A stretch of DNA of 64,000 nt from Actinomadura madurae (lineage in GTDB: Bacteria; Actinomycetota; Actinomycetes; Streptosporangiales; Streptosporangiaceae). The stretch covers positions 166,127 to 230,126 of the forward strand of contig NZ_FOVH01000004.1 in NCBI RefSeq assembly GCF_900115095.1. The letters are read 5' to 3'. The notes beneath the pieces were generated by a model, which saw nothing but the letters and a program-made list of their open reading frames with translations, did no database searches and was not told where the DNA came from. Shown here piece by piece: positions 54,178 through 63,823 of this stretch. A program made the translations under genes and the position numbers. Position 1 is the stretch's first letter. Every line of letters starts with the position of its first letter.

Positions 54178-54879
54178 TTACGTTGAGTGACCCCTTTGGC
54201 CGCTTTTGACCAGGCCTGTCTCGTAGGCGAACACGACCGCCTGGACCCGGTCCCGCAGGTTCAGTTTCATCAGAATCCGCCCCATGTGGGTCTTCACCGT
54301 CGCCTCGGAGACGTACAGCTTCCCCGCGATCTCCGCGTTCGACATCCCGCGCGCGACGAGCCGCAGCACCTCGCCCTCCCGGTCGGTCAGGCTCTCCAGC
54401 GCGCCGCTCGCGCCCTGCCCCGAGTCCGGCAGGTGCACGGCGAACCGGTCCAGCAGCCGCTTGGTCGTGCTCGGCGCCACCACCGCGTCCCCCGAGTGCA
54501 CCGCCTTGATCGCCTCGATGAGCTGCGCCGGGCCCGCGTCCTTCAGCAGGAACCCGCCCGCGCCGGCCTTGATCGCCGCGAACGCGTACTCGTCCAGGTC
54601 GAACGTCGTCAGGATCACCACCTTCGGCCCGGACGCCGCCACCACCCGCCGCGTCGCCTCGATCCCGTCCATCCGCGGCATCCGGACGTCCATGAGCACG
54701 ACGTCGGCCCGCGTGCCGCGCAGCAGCTCCAGGGCCTGCACCCCGTCCCCGGCCTCACCGGCGACCTCGATGTCGGGCTGCGCGTCCAGCACCATCCGGA
54801 ACCCGGCCCGCACCAGCTCCTGGTCGTCCACGAGCACGACCCGGATCGGCGGCGCCGGCTCGGCGTCCACCACGTTCAC
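54178..54879 (-). CDS. Two-component response regulator, NarL/LuxR family
   Basis: 233 residues. Receiver domain with the acidic pair in VVLVDDQELVRAG and the phosphorylated Asp near residue 64 (VLMDVRMPRMDG), Thr in ILTTFD and Lys in LLKDAGPAQLIEAI; C-terminal LuxR HTH at about 165-225 (LTDREGEVLRLVARGMSNAE). GTG 54879 follows GGGAGG; an alternative GTG lies two codons on. The histidine kinase lies directly upstream with 75 bp between. Target genes are unknown; the neighbouring ABC exporter or chaplin are candidates. Confidence 0.95.
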   Translation of the reverse strand: MNVVDAEPAPPIRVVLVDDQELVRAGFRMVLDAQPDIEVAGEAGDGVQALELLRGTRADVVLMDVRMPRMDGIEATRRVVAASGPKVVILTTFDLDEYAFAAIKAGAGGFLLKDAGPAQLIEAIKAVHSGDAVVAPSTTKRLLDRFAVHLPDSGQGASGALESLTDREGEVLRLVARGMSNAEIAGKLYVSEATVKTHMGRILMKLNLRDRVQAVVFAYETGLVKSGQRGHST

Positions 54880-54954
54880 TCCGACCTCCCGCGGACAAAG
54901 CCCACACATACCGTCATGCCGACATCCTGGAGTACGCGGCCCCCCTCGCGCTCG

Positions 54955-56124
54955 TCATGCCGCGACCTCCTCGCGGACCGGGATCGACGCGACCACCTCG
55001 AACCCGCCACCGGCGCGCGGGCCCATGCGGACGCTGCCCCCGTACACGGCGACCCGTTCCCGCATGCCGGCGAGACCGTGACCCCGCCCGTCGTTGGACG
55101 CCGCCGCGCCACGGCCGTCGTCCTCCACGCGGATCTCCAGCGCGTCCTCGGCGTACCGGAGCCGGACCGACACGTTCACCCGCGGGCCCCCGTGCTTGAG
55201 CGTGTTGGTCAGCGCCTCCTGGACGATGCGGTAGACCGTGAGCTGGCGGCCCTCCGACATCGCCGCCCGCGTCCCCTCGACCTCGTAGCTCACCGTCAGC
55301 CCGGACGCCCGGACCTGCTCGACCAGATCGTCCAGCTGCGCGACCCCCGGCTGCGGCGCGAACGCCCCGGCGTCGTCGGTCTCGCGCAGGACGCCGAGGA
55401 GCCGCCGCATCTCCGCCAGCGCCATCCGCCCCGTCGAGGAGATCGTGTCGAGCGCCTGCCGGGCCCGTCCCACATCGGTCTCGATCGCGTAGGCCGCGCC
55501 GTCCGCCTGCACCACGATCACGCTGACGTTGTGCGCCACCACGTCGTGCAGCTCCCGGGCGATCCGCGCGCGCTCGGCCGCCATGGCCATCCTGACCTCG
55601 TTGTCGCGTTCGAGCTCCAGCCGCGCGGCACGCTCCTCCACCGAACGCAGGTACGCGCGCCGCGTCCGCATGTGCAGGCCGAGGATGTACACGCCCGCCA
55701 CCATGACCGTCAGCATGATGAACGTGAACCTGCGGTCCTGGGCGCCACTCGGATACCGGACGGTGGCCATGACCGAGCCCGCCTCGACGACCAGCACCGC
55801 GGCGACCCCCCACCGGAAGGTGTAGTTCGCGGTGATCGTGTACAACACCATCAGCACGGCCAGGTTCGCCGGAACCGGGATCACTCCCAGCAGGCACTGC
55901 ACGCCCGAGACCAGCACGACCGTGACGAACACCGCGCGCGGGAACGTCCGGCGCAGCACGAGCGGAGCGATCAGCCCGGCCGACAGCAGCAGGTACCTGA
56001 CCGGCCCCAGACCGGAGGTCCCGCCCAGCAACGACGGCAGGGTGAAGGCCACCACCGGAAGCGCGAAGAACGCGTCGACGAGCGGCTTCTTGCGCCGCAG
56101 CCACTCCCATGCCCTCGCCACCAT
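54955..56124 (-). CDS. Sensor histidine kinase, HPK7/NarX-like
   Basis: 389 residues. Four to five membrane helices in the first 155 residues with no extracellular sensor domain, so it may sense the membrane state. HisKA_3 dimerisation box with the phospho-acceptor His193 in RIARELHDVVAHNVSVIVVQ, then the ATPase domain with EALTNTLKHGG (N box), EDDGRGAA (G1) and GHGLAGMRERV (G2). ATG 56124. Partner of the response regulator just downstream. Signal unknown; related systems respond to cell-envelope antibiotics. Confidence 0.95.
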   Translation of the reverse strand: MVARAWEWLRRKKPLVDAFFALPVVAFTLPSLLGGTSGLGPVRYLLLSAGLIAPLVLRRTFPRAVFVTVVLVSGVQCLLGVIPVPANLAVLMVLYTITANYTFRWGVAAVLVVEAGSVMATVRYPSGAQDRRFTFIMLTVMVAGVYILGLHMRTRRAYLRSVEERAARLELERDNEVRMAMAAERARIARELHDVVAHNVSVIVVQADGAAYAIETDVGRARQALDTISSTGRMALAEMRRLLGVLRETDDAGAFAPQPGVAQLDDLVEQVRASGLTVSYEVEGTRAAMSEGRQLTVYRIVQEALTNTLKHGGPRVNVSVRLRYAEDALEIRVEDDGRGAAASNDGRGHGLAGMRERVAVYGGSVRMGPRAGGGFEVVASIPVREEVAA

Positions 56125-56234
56125 GCCGACAGAGTACGTACGCGCGGATCCGTCCGGGATCAGCCGCAGGTCGGACGCGCGTCCACCGCGAGGATGGCGG
56201 TCCGGAGGGCGCCGCCCACGGTAACGTCGCAGTC

Positions 56235-57263
56235 GTGGCGTCGTTGGTTTCCGGATGGCAGACGTGGCGGACCGCGATGGAGCGGGCGCTGTACGGGGAG
56301 GACGGCTTCTACCGGCGCGGCGAACGCCCCGCCGAGCACTTCCGCACCTCGGTGCACGCCTCGCCGCGCTTCGCCGCCGCCATCACCCGCCTCCTCGTCG
56401 ACGTCGACGACCTGCTCGGCCGCCCCGACCGGCTCGACCTGGTCGACATCGGCGCCGGATCCGGGCACCTGCTGAAGAACATCCTGGCCTGCGCGCCCGC
56501 CGACCTCGCCTCCCGGCTCGCCCCGGTCGCGGTGGAGATCGCGCCCCGTCCCGCCGAGATACCGTCCGACATCGTGTGGCGCCCGGACCTGCCCGCCCGC
56601 ATCACCGGCCTCGCCGTCGCGAACGAGTGGCTCGACAACGTGCCGCTGGACGTGGTGGAGCACACCCCCGACGGCGTCCGGACCGTGCTGGTCGACCCGT
56701 CCACGGGCACCGAACGCCCCGGCCCGCCGCCGTCGGACAAGGACAGCGACTGGCTGCAACGCTGGTGGCCGCTCCGCGAACCGGGCGACCGCGCCGAGAT
56801 CGGCCATCCGCGCTGCGCCGCCTGGGCCTCGGTGGTGCGACGGCTCTCGCGGGGCCTCGCGATCGCGGTCGACTACTCCCATTCACGGGAGACGCGCCCG
56901 GTGTACGGGACGCTCGCCGGCTACCGGGACGGCGCGACCGTCCCCGCCGTCCCGGACGGATCATGCGACGTCACCGCCCACGTCGCCCTCGACGCCTGCG
57001 CCGCCGAGGGCGAACGCGCCGGCGCGACGTCCACCCTGCTGACCACCCAGCGGGACGCCCTGCGCGCCCTGGGCCTGTCCGGCACACGCCCGCCCCTGGA
57101 CCTGGCACACCGCGACCCACGCGCCTACGTCGCCGCCCTCTGCCACGCAGGCGAAGACGCCGAACTGACCGACCCTTCCGGCCTGGGCGGCTTCGGCTGG
57201 CTGGCCCAGTCCGTTGACATCCCCATCCCACCCGTCCTCCCCCAGCCCCCACCCCACCCGTAA
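56235..57263 (+). CDS. SAM-dependent methyltransferase, MidA-like
   Basis: 342 residues. MidA/Ndufaf7-type fold: FYRRGERPAEHFRTSVHASP near the N-terminus, the SAM loop VDIGAGSGHLLKNIL near 72, AVANEWLDNVPLDVVEH, AIAVDYSHSRETRP and RDGATVPAVPDGSCDVTAHV. MidA-family enzymes methylate protein arginine in mitochondrial complex I assembly; the bacterial role is not settled. GTG 56235 is used because the family starts here; there is no ribosome-binding site, and TAACGT lies seven bases upstream, so the gene may be leaderless. Divergent from the kinase. Confidence 0.88.
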   Translation: MASLVSGWQTWRTAMERALYGEDGFYRRGERPAEHFRTSVHASPRFAAAITRLLVDVDDLLGRPDRLDLVDIGAGSGHLLKNILACAPADLASRLAPVAVEIAPRPAEIPSDIVWRPDLPARITGLAVANEWLDNVPLDVVEHTPDGVRTVLVDPSTGTERPGPPPSDKDSDWLQRWWPLREPGDRAEIGHPRCAAWASVVRRLSRGLAIAVDYSHSRETRPVYGTLAGYRDGATVPAVPDGSCDVTAHVALDACAAEGERAGATSTLLTTQRDALRALGLSGTRPPLDLAHRDPRAYVAALCHAGEDAELTDPSGLGGFGWLAQSVDIPIPPVLPQPPPHP

Positions 57264-58137
57264 GTCACCCCCCTGGGAAGCGAACAACGGACGAGGAACA
57301 ACCACCCTCACCCCCGTGCCTCAACACCCGCCGCGCCGGCAGCCTCGGCGGCACCGCTACTGCATCGCCTGGGGTGCGGCAGCCCACAAGAAGCCTTCAA
57401 CTCGCCCACCACGCAGCACCCCGTCACCTGCGGCGCCACCAGGGCGTATCTCAAGTGACCTCCACCGTCGTGCGAGCCCCGCTTCGCTCGGTTGAAGCGG
57501 GTCCGGATGCGGGGCTGAGAGGGCATTTCGCCGAGCGATTCCGTGCTCGCAGATGATCTGTCACAGGCCGAGTCGCCCACGCGCGCCGTGATCGGAACAT
57601 CGAGACACGTCCTAAAGCATCACCTCGAACGCAGCAGCCAACGAGAGACAAACCGCCTTCAGCCCCTGACCAACTGCCAGCGCCAGGTCGCCCGCAGCGT
57701 CAGCGGCGGCGCCTTCGACACGGGCATGGTCACAAAGCACCCACGCGCGCCCGTCCCGGCCGAACCACAGCGTCCGCCCCTCGCGGCCCCTAGCCCCGCC
57801 TTCGCGGCACTGGTGATCCCGCGCCGGTTCGACGGCAGGGGGCGACGGCGAAGCGCCCCCACAGAGCGCTCCAGCCGTCCAACGGCCACTGCAGCGCCCA
57901 CACCATCGCCGTTGGCCGGAGACGCCCTACCCCGTCCAGCCCATCGGCTTCAGGTGCAACCCGGACGGAGACCGCCACCCAACTCCGTCGCCGCTACGCC
58001 GCCCGCTTCACCAACCGCGCCCGGCTATCCCAGGTTGCCCAAACGACCCGGCTGGCGCCGCCACCCTCATGGACGGGGCAGCGGGCTCCACGAAACGGCG
58101 CCGACACTCAGGCAGAGCCTGACCAACAGGGGCACGG
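57264..58137. other. Gene-poor interval
   Basis: 874 bp between the methyltransferase and a P450. Short frames are open on both strands but have no ribosome-binding site and no familiar domain. The region has possible long hairpins, for example GCCCCGC at about 57478 with GCGGGGC at about 57509. No gene can be supported. Confidence 0.6.
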
Positions 58138-59346
58138 TCAACACACCACGTGAAGGGCTTCCAAGCCCCGCAGGACGTAGCCCGGCTTCCAGGTCGGCTC
58201 TTCAGACAGCCGAAGGTCAGGCGCCACGCGGAGCAACGCGCCGAAGGACTCGGCGAGCTCGATGCGTGCCAGGGGCGCACCGAGGCAGTAGTGGATGCCG
58301 AGCCCGAAGGTGATGTGCGGATTGGGGTCGCGTCCCAGGTCAAGACGGTCCGGCTCGGCGAACACGTCGGGGTCACGGTTGGCGGACGCGAAGTGCAACG
58401 CCACCTCGGCACCGCGTGGAATGCCGACACCGGCGACCGTGATGTCCTCCAACACCCACCGCTCGAACATCGGCGCCGGGGTCTCATAGCGCAGCAGTTC
58501 CTCGACGGCCATTGGGGTGAGGTCCGGATGGGCCCGAAGCCGTTCCAGTTCGCCCGGGTTGCGGAACAGCGACCACCAGCCGTTGCCGGTCGCGTTCACC
58601 GTCGCCTCGTGCCCGGCGTTGAGCAGCAGGACGCAGGTGCCGATCAGCTCGTCCTCGGTGAGCCGGTCGCCCTCGTCCACGACCTGGGCGAGGGCGGTGA
58701 TGAGATCGTCGCGGGGCTCGTCCCGGCGGGTGCGGGCGAGGGCGCGCAGGTAGTCGGAGAACTCGACGGCGGCGCGGACGGCGGTCCGCTGCGCCTCCTC
58801 GGGCGGGTTCAACTCGTACATGCCGCAGATGTCGGCCGACCAGGGGCGCAGCAGGTGGCGGTCCTCGGCGGGGACGCCGAGCATCTCGGCGATCACGTTC
58901 ACCGGCAGCGGCTCGGCGACCTCGGCGAGCAGGTCACCGCCGCCCTTGTCCGTGAGGGCTCCGACCAGTTCGCCGGCGAGGCGCCTGATCGTCGGACGCA
59001 GGCCCTCGACCATCCTCGCCGTGAACGCCTTGGACACCAGACGGCGCAGCCTCGTGTGCGTGGGCGGTTCCACGTCCAGCATCCCGGCGCGGATGAGATC
59101 CCAGAACGGCTTCAGGAAGTCGGCTTCCGGGGCCTGGCCGAACTCCTCATGGCTGGCGATATGGAGGTACGAGCGGCCGAGCCGCCGGTCCCGCAACAGC
59201 GCGTTGACGTCTTCGTAACGGCTGATCACCCACTGACCGGTGGGCTCGTGAAAGAACACAGGACGCTCGGCACGAAGCCGTTCGAAAACCGGATACGGGT
59301 CCGCCACGAACGCGGGGGACCAGGGGTCATAGTCCGAATCGCTCAT
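58138..59346 (-). CDS. Cytochrome P450 (CYP107/CYP105-like)
   Basis: 402 residues, complete. DVEPPTHTRLRRLVSKAFT near residue 92, the I-helix LNAGHEATVNATGN near 243, the ExxR helix in AVEELLRYE, and the haem loop FGLGIHYCLG at 347-356 with the cysteine at 354. The threonine of the I-helix oxygen groove is present (HEAT). The protein lacks a membrane anchor. ATG 59346. No ferredoxin or obvious biosynthetic partners flank it, so the substrate is unknown. It is the only intact P450 of the three in the window. Confidence 0.96.
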   Translation of the reverse strand: MSDSDYDPWSPAFVADPYPVFERLRAERPVFFHEPTGQWVISRYEDVNALLRDRRLGRSYLHIASHEEFGQAPEADFLKPFWDLIRAGMLDVEPPTHTRLRRLVSKAFTARMVEGLRPTIRRLAGELVGALTDKGGGDLLAEVAEPLPVNVIAEMLGVPAEDRHLLRPWSADICGMYELNPPEEAQRTAVRAAVEFSDYLRALARTRRDEPRDDLITALAQVVDEGDRLTEDELIGTCVLLLNAGHEATVNATGNGWWSLFRNPGELERLRAHPDLTPMAVEELLRYETPAPMFERWVLEDITVAGVGIPRGAEVALHFASANRDPDVFAEPDRLDLGRDPNPHITFGLGIHYCLGAPLARIELAESFGALLRVAPDLRLSEEPTWKPGYVLRGLEALHVVC

Positions 59347-60344
59347 GATCTGACGATTTTCGCATCACGGACTTATCCGCAGCAAAGCCACGCAACGGAA
59401 CCGAACAAGACACCCCCCGTCACCCTCGACCGCCCCCCAGTCCCGCAACCACGCACTCCGGCCACCGCTTGGCCATCCGCCCACAACCCACAACGCCCCC
59501 CGGCCACAGGCACCAACCCCCCACGCGTGTCGGAGATCACCACCCATCCCCGTCATCGCCTCCCCCCGAACAGCAGCCAGCGTCGACCACGGTGCACCCT
59601 CAACGTCAACGAGCCCACGGCTCGTCTCCAAGGACCGCTGATGGCGTCGCGCCCCAAGGCCTGAGAGCCGGGCAAGCAGGTCAGTACCGCGTTCTACTTG
59701 AATGTTGCGTCCAGTGCAGGAGGGCCCCGTGGTGGAAGCGCAGGTCCACCTAGCCACACGAAACATCGCGGCCTCCCGCGCGCCCATGACGGCGATGACC
59801 GGAAGCCGGGACGTCGCGAGCCATCGCGGCATCGTCGGCCTCGTCTGGTTCGACCCGCGCCCTTGGGCTCGCCACGGAGAGCGGCATTTCTCTACCGGCG
59901 CCGGTTTGGTCAGGGTGGTGGTGGTTCGATCCCACGACGCCCGCCGCCCCGCACACCACCGTCGGCAGACGCACCGCAGCAGCATTTGCCTGCGCGACGC
60001 CTCGCTGCCGAGCGGGCGCTGTCCCGGCCCGGCTCGGCGGCGTCCCGGGACGGCTCGCTGTCGCCAACGCCGTCCTGGACGAAGGCGAGGCGGAGCCCCC
60101 GTTGCCGGCGGCTCGGACACCGGCCGCCGCGGCGTCCATGCCATGGTTGCTCCCACTACTAGGCGGACGTCCGCGGCGGCCGGCGCGTTTGCGCTAACCC
60201 AAGACCCCGAGGTACCTGGCCTCCTTACGACCGCTGCCCTCGCGTTCTTCTCGTCCTCCTGATGTCGTGGGGCTGGACGGGACGTGGACGGGCCGAGTCA
60301 ACAGGGCTGGGCAGAGCGGGCTCATCGGTTGACTCGTGGTGCGG
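59347..60344. other. Gene-poor interval
   Basis: 998 bp. Frames are open on both strands because of the high GC content, including one of 186 codons at 59702-60262, but none shows a ribosome-binding site, steady codon bias or a known domain. Decayed genes are possible. No feature is supported. Confidence 0.55.
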
Positions 60345-61769
60345 TCAGTTGAAGCCGAAGGTTGGTGCGAGCGGCCTCTGGCGGAAGAGGGAGGCTGGGA
60401 CAGCGTCAGCGATCGCCTTGTAGCCTGCCGGGTTCAGGTGCAGATGGTCGCCGACGTCATAGGACGGCAGGAGCCTCCTCGGGGTTGAAGGATCGCGGGT
60501 TGCGCGGTCGAAGTCGATCACGGCATCGAAGCGGTGACTGGTGCGGATCCACGTGTTGACCGTCCGGCGGGCCTCCTCGCGGTAGCCGTCGGGATCGTCG
60601 TAACCGGTGTTGCCCCCGAACGGTGTGAGCGTCGCGCCGTAGACGCGGATGCCCTGCGCGTGTGCGCGGACGATGATCTGGTCGTAGGCCATGATGAGGT
60701 CGTCGGCCACCTGCTTCTGAGCGGCCGGAGTGGGCTCGGCGGTGCCGATGTCGTTCACCCCCTCGAAGACGACCAGCCATTCGACGCCGCTCTGGGCCAG
60801 CACGTCACGGTCCAGGCGGGCGAGGGCGTTGGGACCGAGCCCGTCATTGAGGACCCGATTCCCGCCCGCCGCCTGGTTGACAATGGCGATGCCGCTGGTG
60901 GACGTGTGGGACTGAAGACGGTCGAGGAGCTGGTCCGGCCAGCGGTCGTTCATGTTCGTCGTGGAACCCCGTCCGTCGGTGAGGGAGTCCCCGAGGACGG
61001 CTGCCGCCGCAGTGGAGGGCTTGGCCCAAACTTCGAGGCCGCTGAGGAAGTACCAGTGGTCGGTGGACGTCGCGCCAGGCATGTCGGCGTCCGTGGTGTG
61101 GTCCCCGGCCAGCATGTACGACGTGGTCCTGGACCCGGGGTGGGAAGTGATGTCTGTGGAGGCCTGGCCGTCCGCCAGGTAGACGGTCACCGTCAGAATC
61201 GACCGCGGCGCCACCGGGAAGGTCAGCGGATCGGACACCATCTGCGCGCCGACGGGGATGGTCCGTGCGGACCGGCCATGGAAGGTCACCGGCCGGGACG
61301 TCCCCGGCTCTATCGCGCTAACCCCCGCCTTCCCACCGTCCGGCAGAGCGACCGACACCCTGGTGATCGGGAGCGCCGCGCCGCCGAACGCGTTGGAGAA
61401 CCGCAAACGTACATTCCGGCCGCCGACCGAGACGCGAATTGTCTGACGCAGGGTCGCGTCCTCGAAGACCCCGTAGTCCTGGGTGAACGGGGGCGGTGGC
61501 ATGTTGCCGGGCTCCGTCAGCTGCGGCATCGAGACCCAGCTGTCGACCCAGTGTCCGCTGATCTTCGGGGCGGCCGGCCCGCCCGCAGCGCGAGGCGCGC
61601 CATCCGCACCCGTAACGGGAACCGTGAACGAAGCCGCGACGAGCGCCGCCGTGAGCATCACGGCAGCCGTCGCCCAACCGACCGGAGACAGCGCGTTCAC
61701 ACACCGCAGGAACGCGCCCGCCCTCGCCACCGGGCGCCGGACGTGGACATACGGGAAACGTCTCACCAC
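60345..61769 (-). CDS. Secreted SGNH/GDSL hydrolase
   Basis: 474 residues. An N-terminal signal with a hydrophobic core (VGWATAAVMLTAALVAASFT, about 30-49) marks it as exported. A beta-rich domain (about 75-245) precedes the SGNH hydrolase: block I GDSLTDG (Ser262), block II GGN (302-304), block III GVND (337-340) and block V DHLHLN with Asp441 and His444. Such enzymes are esterases or deacetylases acting on polysaccharides. GTG 61769 follows GGAGGGCT. A near-perfect inverted repeat lies 23 bp upstream, suited to sugar-dependent repression. Confidence 0.93.
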   Translation of the reverse strand: MVRRFPYVHVRRPVARAGAFLRCVNALSPVGWATAAVMLTAALVAASFTVPVTGADGAPRAAGGPAAPKISGHWVDSWVSMPQLTEPGNMPPPPFTQDYGVFEDATLRQTIRVSVGGRNVRLRFSNAFGGAALPITRVSVALPDGGKAGVSAIEPGTSRPVTFHGRSARTIPVGAQMVSDPLTFPVAPRSILTVTVYLADGQASTDITSHPGSRTTSYMLAGDHTTDADMPGATSTDHWYFLSGLEVWAKPSTAAAAVLGDSLTDGRGSTTNMNDRWPDQLLDRLQSHTSTSGIAIVNQAAGGNRVLNDGLGPNALARLDRDVLAQSGVEWLVVFEGVNDIGTAEPTPAAQKQVADDLIMAYDQIIVRAHAQGIRVYGATLTPFGGNTGYDDPDGYREEARRTVNTWIRTSHRFDAVIDFDRATRDPSTPRRLLPSYDVGDHLHLNPAGYKAIADAVPASLFRQRPLAPTFGFN

Positions 61770-61791
61770 AGCCCTCCGATCACTCCACCCA

Positions 61792-61815
61792 TCGAAAAGT
61801 TTCGAAGCTTTTCGA
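61792..61815. promoter_or_regulatory. Inverted repeat upstream of the SGNH hydrolase
   Basis: TCGAAAAG (61792-61799) and CTTTTCGA (61808-61815) with an eight-base centre. Inside it TCGAAA-AG-TTTCGA is a second palindrome, close to the CGAAA-n-TTTCG sites described for polysaccharide-degradation regulators in actinomycetes. Confidence 0.5.
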
Positions 61816-62587
61816 GTTCTTGTCGAACGTACGCCGACCTGATCAACCCGTCAAGAACACACCTCTGGATCGCCGGTTCCGCGCGGAGACGGTCGTTGAC
61901 ATGACCAATGAAGATGAACGATCTCGCACGGCGCGCGCCATGCGCTTCTTCTGCCAAGGCCCCTTCCGCCCCCACTCGCGACACCACGCCGCCGAGCCCG
62001 CCCAGCAGGTCAATGACGAGCGCGTTGAGCGGTCTTACATGTGATCAGTTGCGGAAACCACTGTCCAGGGACTGCCGTCCTGCCGACTATCTGTGGGCGC
62101 ACGATCGTCGGAAGGTGCCGCTGCAACCAAGCCAGCGCACCCCCGAACCCGCAGGCAACCGTTGACCACAGACCAGCAGCGGCCATGCCAAGGGGCCTCC
62201 GGAATTTTCGAAACATTTGCGACGATCGTCCATCGCTGGCCGAGCATTGTGGAGCTGGATGGTCCGGTTGGGCGTGTTCGGTCGAGCTCTAGGCACGGCT
62301 CGCAAAGGCGCCGGATGCCGAGTTCAGTTCATGGTCAGCTGCCACCTCCGTGATGCTCTCCGGATTACAGGCCGCCGCGAGTGGCCGTCCAAGTACCGGC
62401 GCCGGCTGGACGGCTGCATCGCGTTCACCTTTCAACATGGACGTTCACGATCCGGCACAACCCCGCACTGACCTTCTGGATCAAGGCGTCCACCCACACG
62501 AACGCATACGGCCCACCCTCGAGCGGCGGTTGCGAAGCGCAGCCACCTGGACATCCAGCACCACTGGGGGGCGACGGGCGTCGATGC

Positions 62588-63043
62588 CGATGGGCACGCG
62601 AGATCCTCGGGATCACGGTGGCCTCGGCCGAGGACGGTGCCGGGTGGGTGGCGTTCATGCGCGAGCTGGTCGCTCCGCGGCCTGACCGGTTTCCAGCTGC
62701 TGGTCATCTCCGACGCCCACCCCGGGGCCTGGTCGTAGCGGTCGAGTCGCCCCGCCCGGGGCCGGCTGGCAGCGGTGCGGGACCCGCCCCCCTGCACAAC
62801 CTGCTCCCCCCGAGTTCTTAAGTCCGCCCAGCTATGGGTGGCCACGCTGGTGCGCACCATCTTCGACCAGCCCGCCGCCGAAGGCGTCTACACCCCAGCA
62901 CGCCCGCGTGGTCGCTTGGCTGGAGATCGAGCACCCGGGCGCGGCCGAGCACCTGGATGCCACCCCCGACGACCTGTCGGCCGTCACGACGATGGACATC
63001 ACCCGCGCAGCCGGCGGGTTCGCGTGTCTTGATTCGGCCTAGT
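62588..63043 (+). pseudogene. IS256-family (mutator-type) transposase remnant
   Basis: Fragments of a mutator transposase occur in shifting frames: REILGITVASAEDGAGWVAF, then after a frame change GLTGFQLLVISDAHPGAW with a stop, then KSAQLWVATLVRTIFDQPAA, then QHARVVAWLEIEHPGAAEHL and DATPDDLSAVT. At least three frameshifts and one internal stop are needed. The catalytic D of ISDAHPG is still visible, but the N- and C-terminal thirds are missing. Inactive relic; no clear inverted repeats remain. Confidence 0.8.
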
Positions 63044-63663
63044 TCTGTCATGACAGCTCCTTCCGAGTGATCGCGTTCCGATCCCCTCCTCACCGGCGAG
63101 GCGCCCTACCGGTGGCGCCGCGTCCGATGGACGCCTGGGTGTCGGCCCGCCCTCCCCCCTCGGGCGGGCCGACGGATTTCATCGTCGTTCTTGCGGGACG
63201 GGCACGGCACTAGAACGCGGTTCTGTGGAAAAGTCAGGAGTAGTTGATCAAGCTGATGTCCGAGAGGGGTGTCACAGCGCACCGCACCGTGTTCTCGTCA
63301 TAGGGCCCGGTGGTGGCTTCCCGTCGAGGTTTGCACAGGTCACCAGGTCATTGGCGAGGGCAGCGTCAACTGCGGCCTTCTCCGCCGCTCCATGCCGTCG
63401 AACCAGAGCGCGTCTGTGGATAGAGCATCCGTGCCGAGCGACCAAGCCCGCCGCACCACCTCGATAGCTGGCCCCTTCGGACGTCGGGTTCCGGGCGGAC
63501 CTGATGCGGGATGACGTCGTCCCGCTCGACCTGCCCTTCACCTTGTGTGGCTGTTGAACGAGGAGAGCGCGTTTCGCCGTCGCACGTTATCCGGTCGTTC
63601 AGCCAGCCGTGATTCCGCTCGGGCCGCTGGGAGTCAGGACACAGGCACGCCGCCAGGCGCGCC

Positions 63664-63718
63664 GGTCAGTCTGGCCGGATCAGTCTGGCCGGATCAGTCT
63701 GGCCGGATCAGTCTGGCC
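63664..63718. repeat. 14-bp tandem repeat, four copies
   Basis: GGATCAGTCTGGCC is repeated three times exactly (63677-63718), preceded by one 13-base copy (GGTCAGTCTGGCC at 63664-63676). Confidence 0.92.
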
Positions 63719-63823
63719 GCTCAATCCGGGCCGGTGATCGGCGCGAGCGTCACACCCTCGGAGCCGTCCCGTAAGGCTTGAAACGTGTTGGCACCCTGTT
63801 GATCCAGGCCAGGCTGGGTTGGG

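Larger units (their letters stand above)
61770..63823. other. Decayed gene-poor region
   Basis: 2.05 kb between the SGNH hydrolase and the VOC gene. It contains the operator at 61792-61815, the IS256-type remnant at 62588-63043, a shared 26-bp motif at 63207-63232 and a 14-bp tandem repeat at 63664-63718. No other gene is supported; short frames on both strands look like remnants. Confidence 0.65.

Noticed and set aside
59702..60262. 186-codon plus-strand frame
   Set aside because: No ribosome-binding site, shifting composition and no recognisable motif; an equally long frame is open on the other strand.
63211..63226. KstR-type operator (TAGAAC..GTTCTA)
   Set aside because: The spacing between the AAC and GTT parts is three bases instead of two and the right arm ends in CTG.
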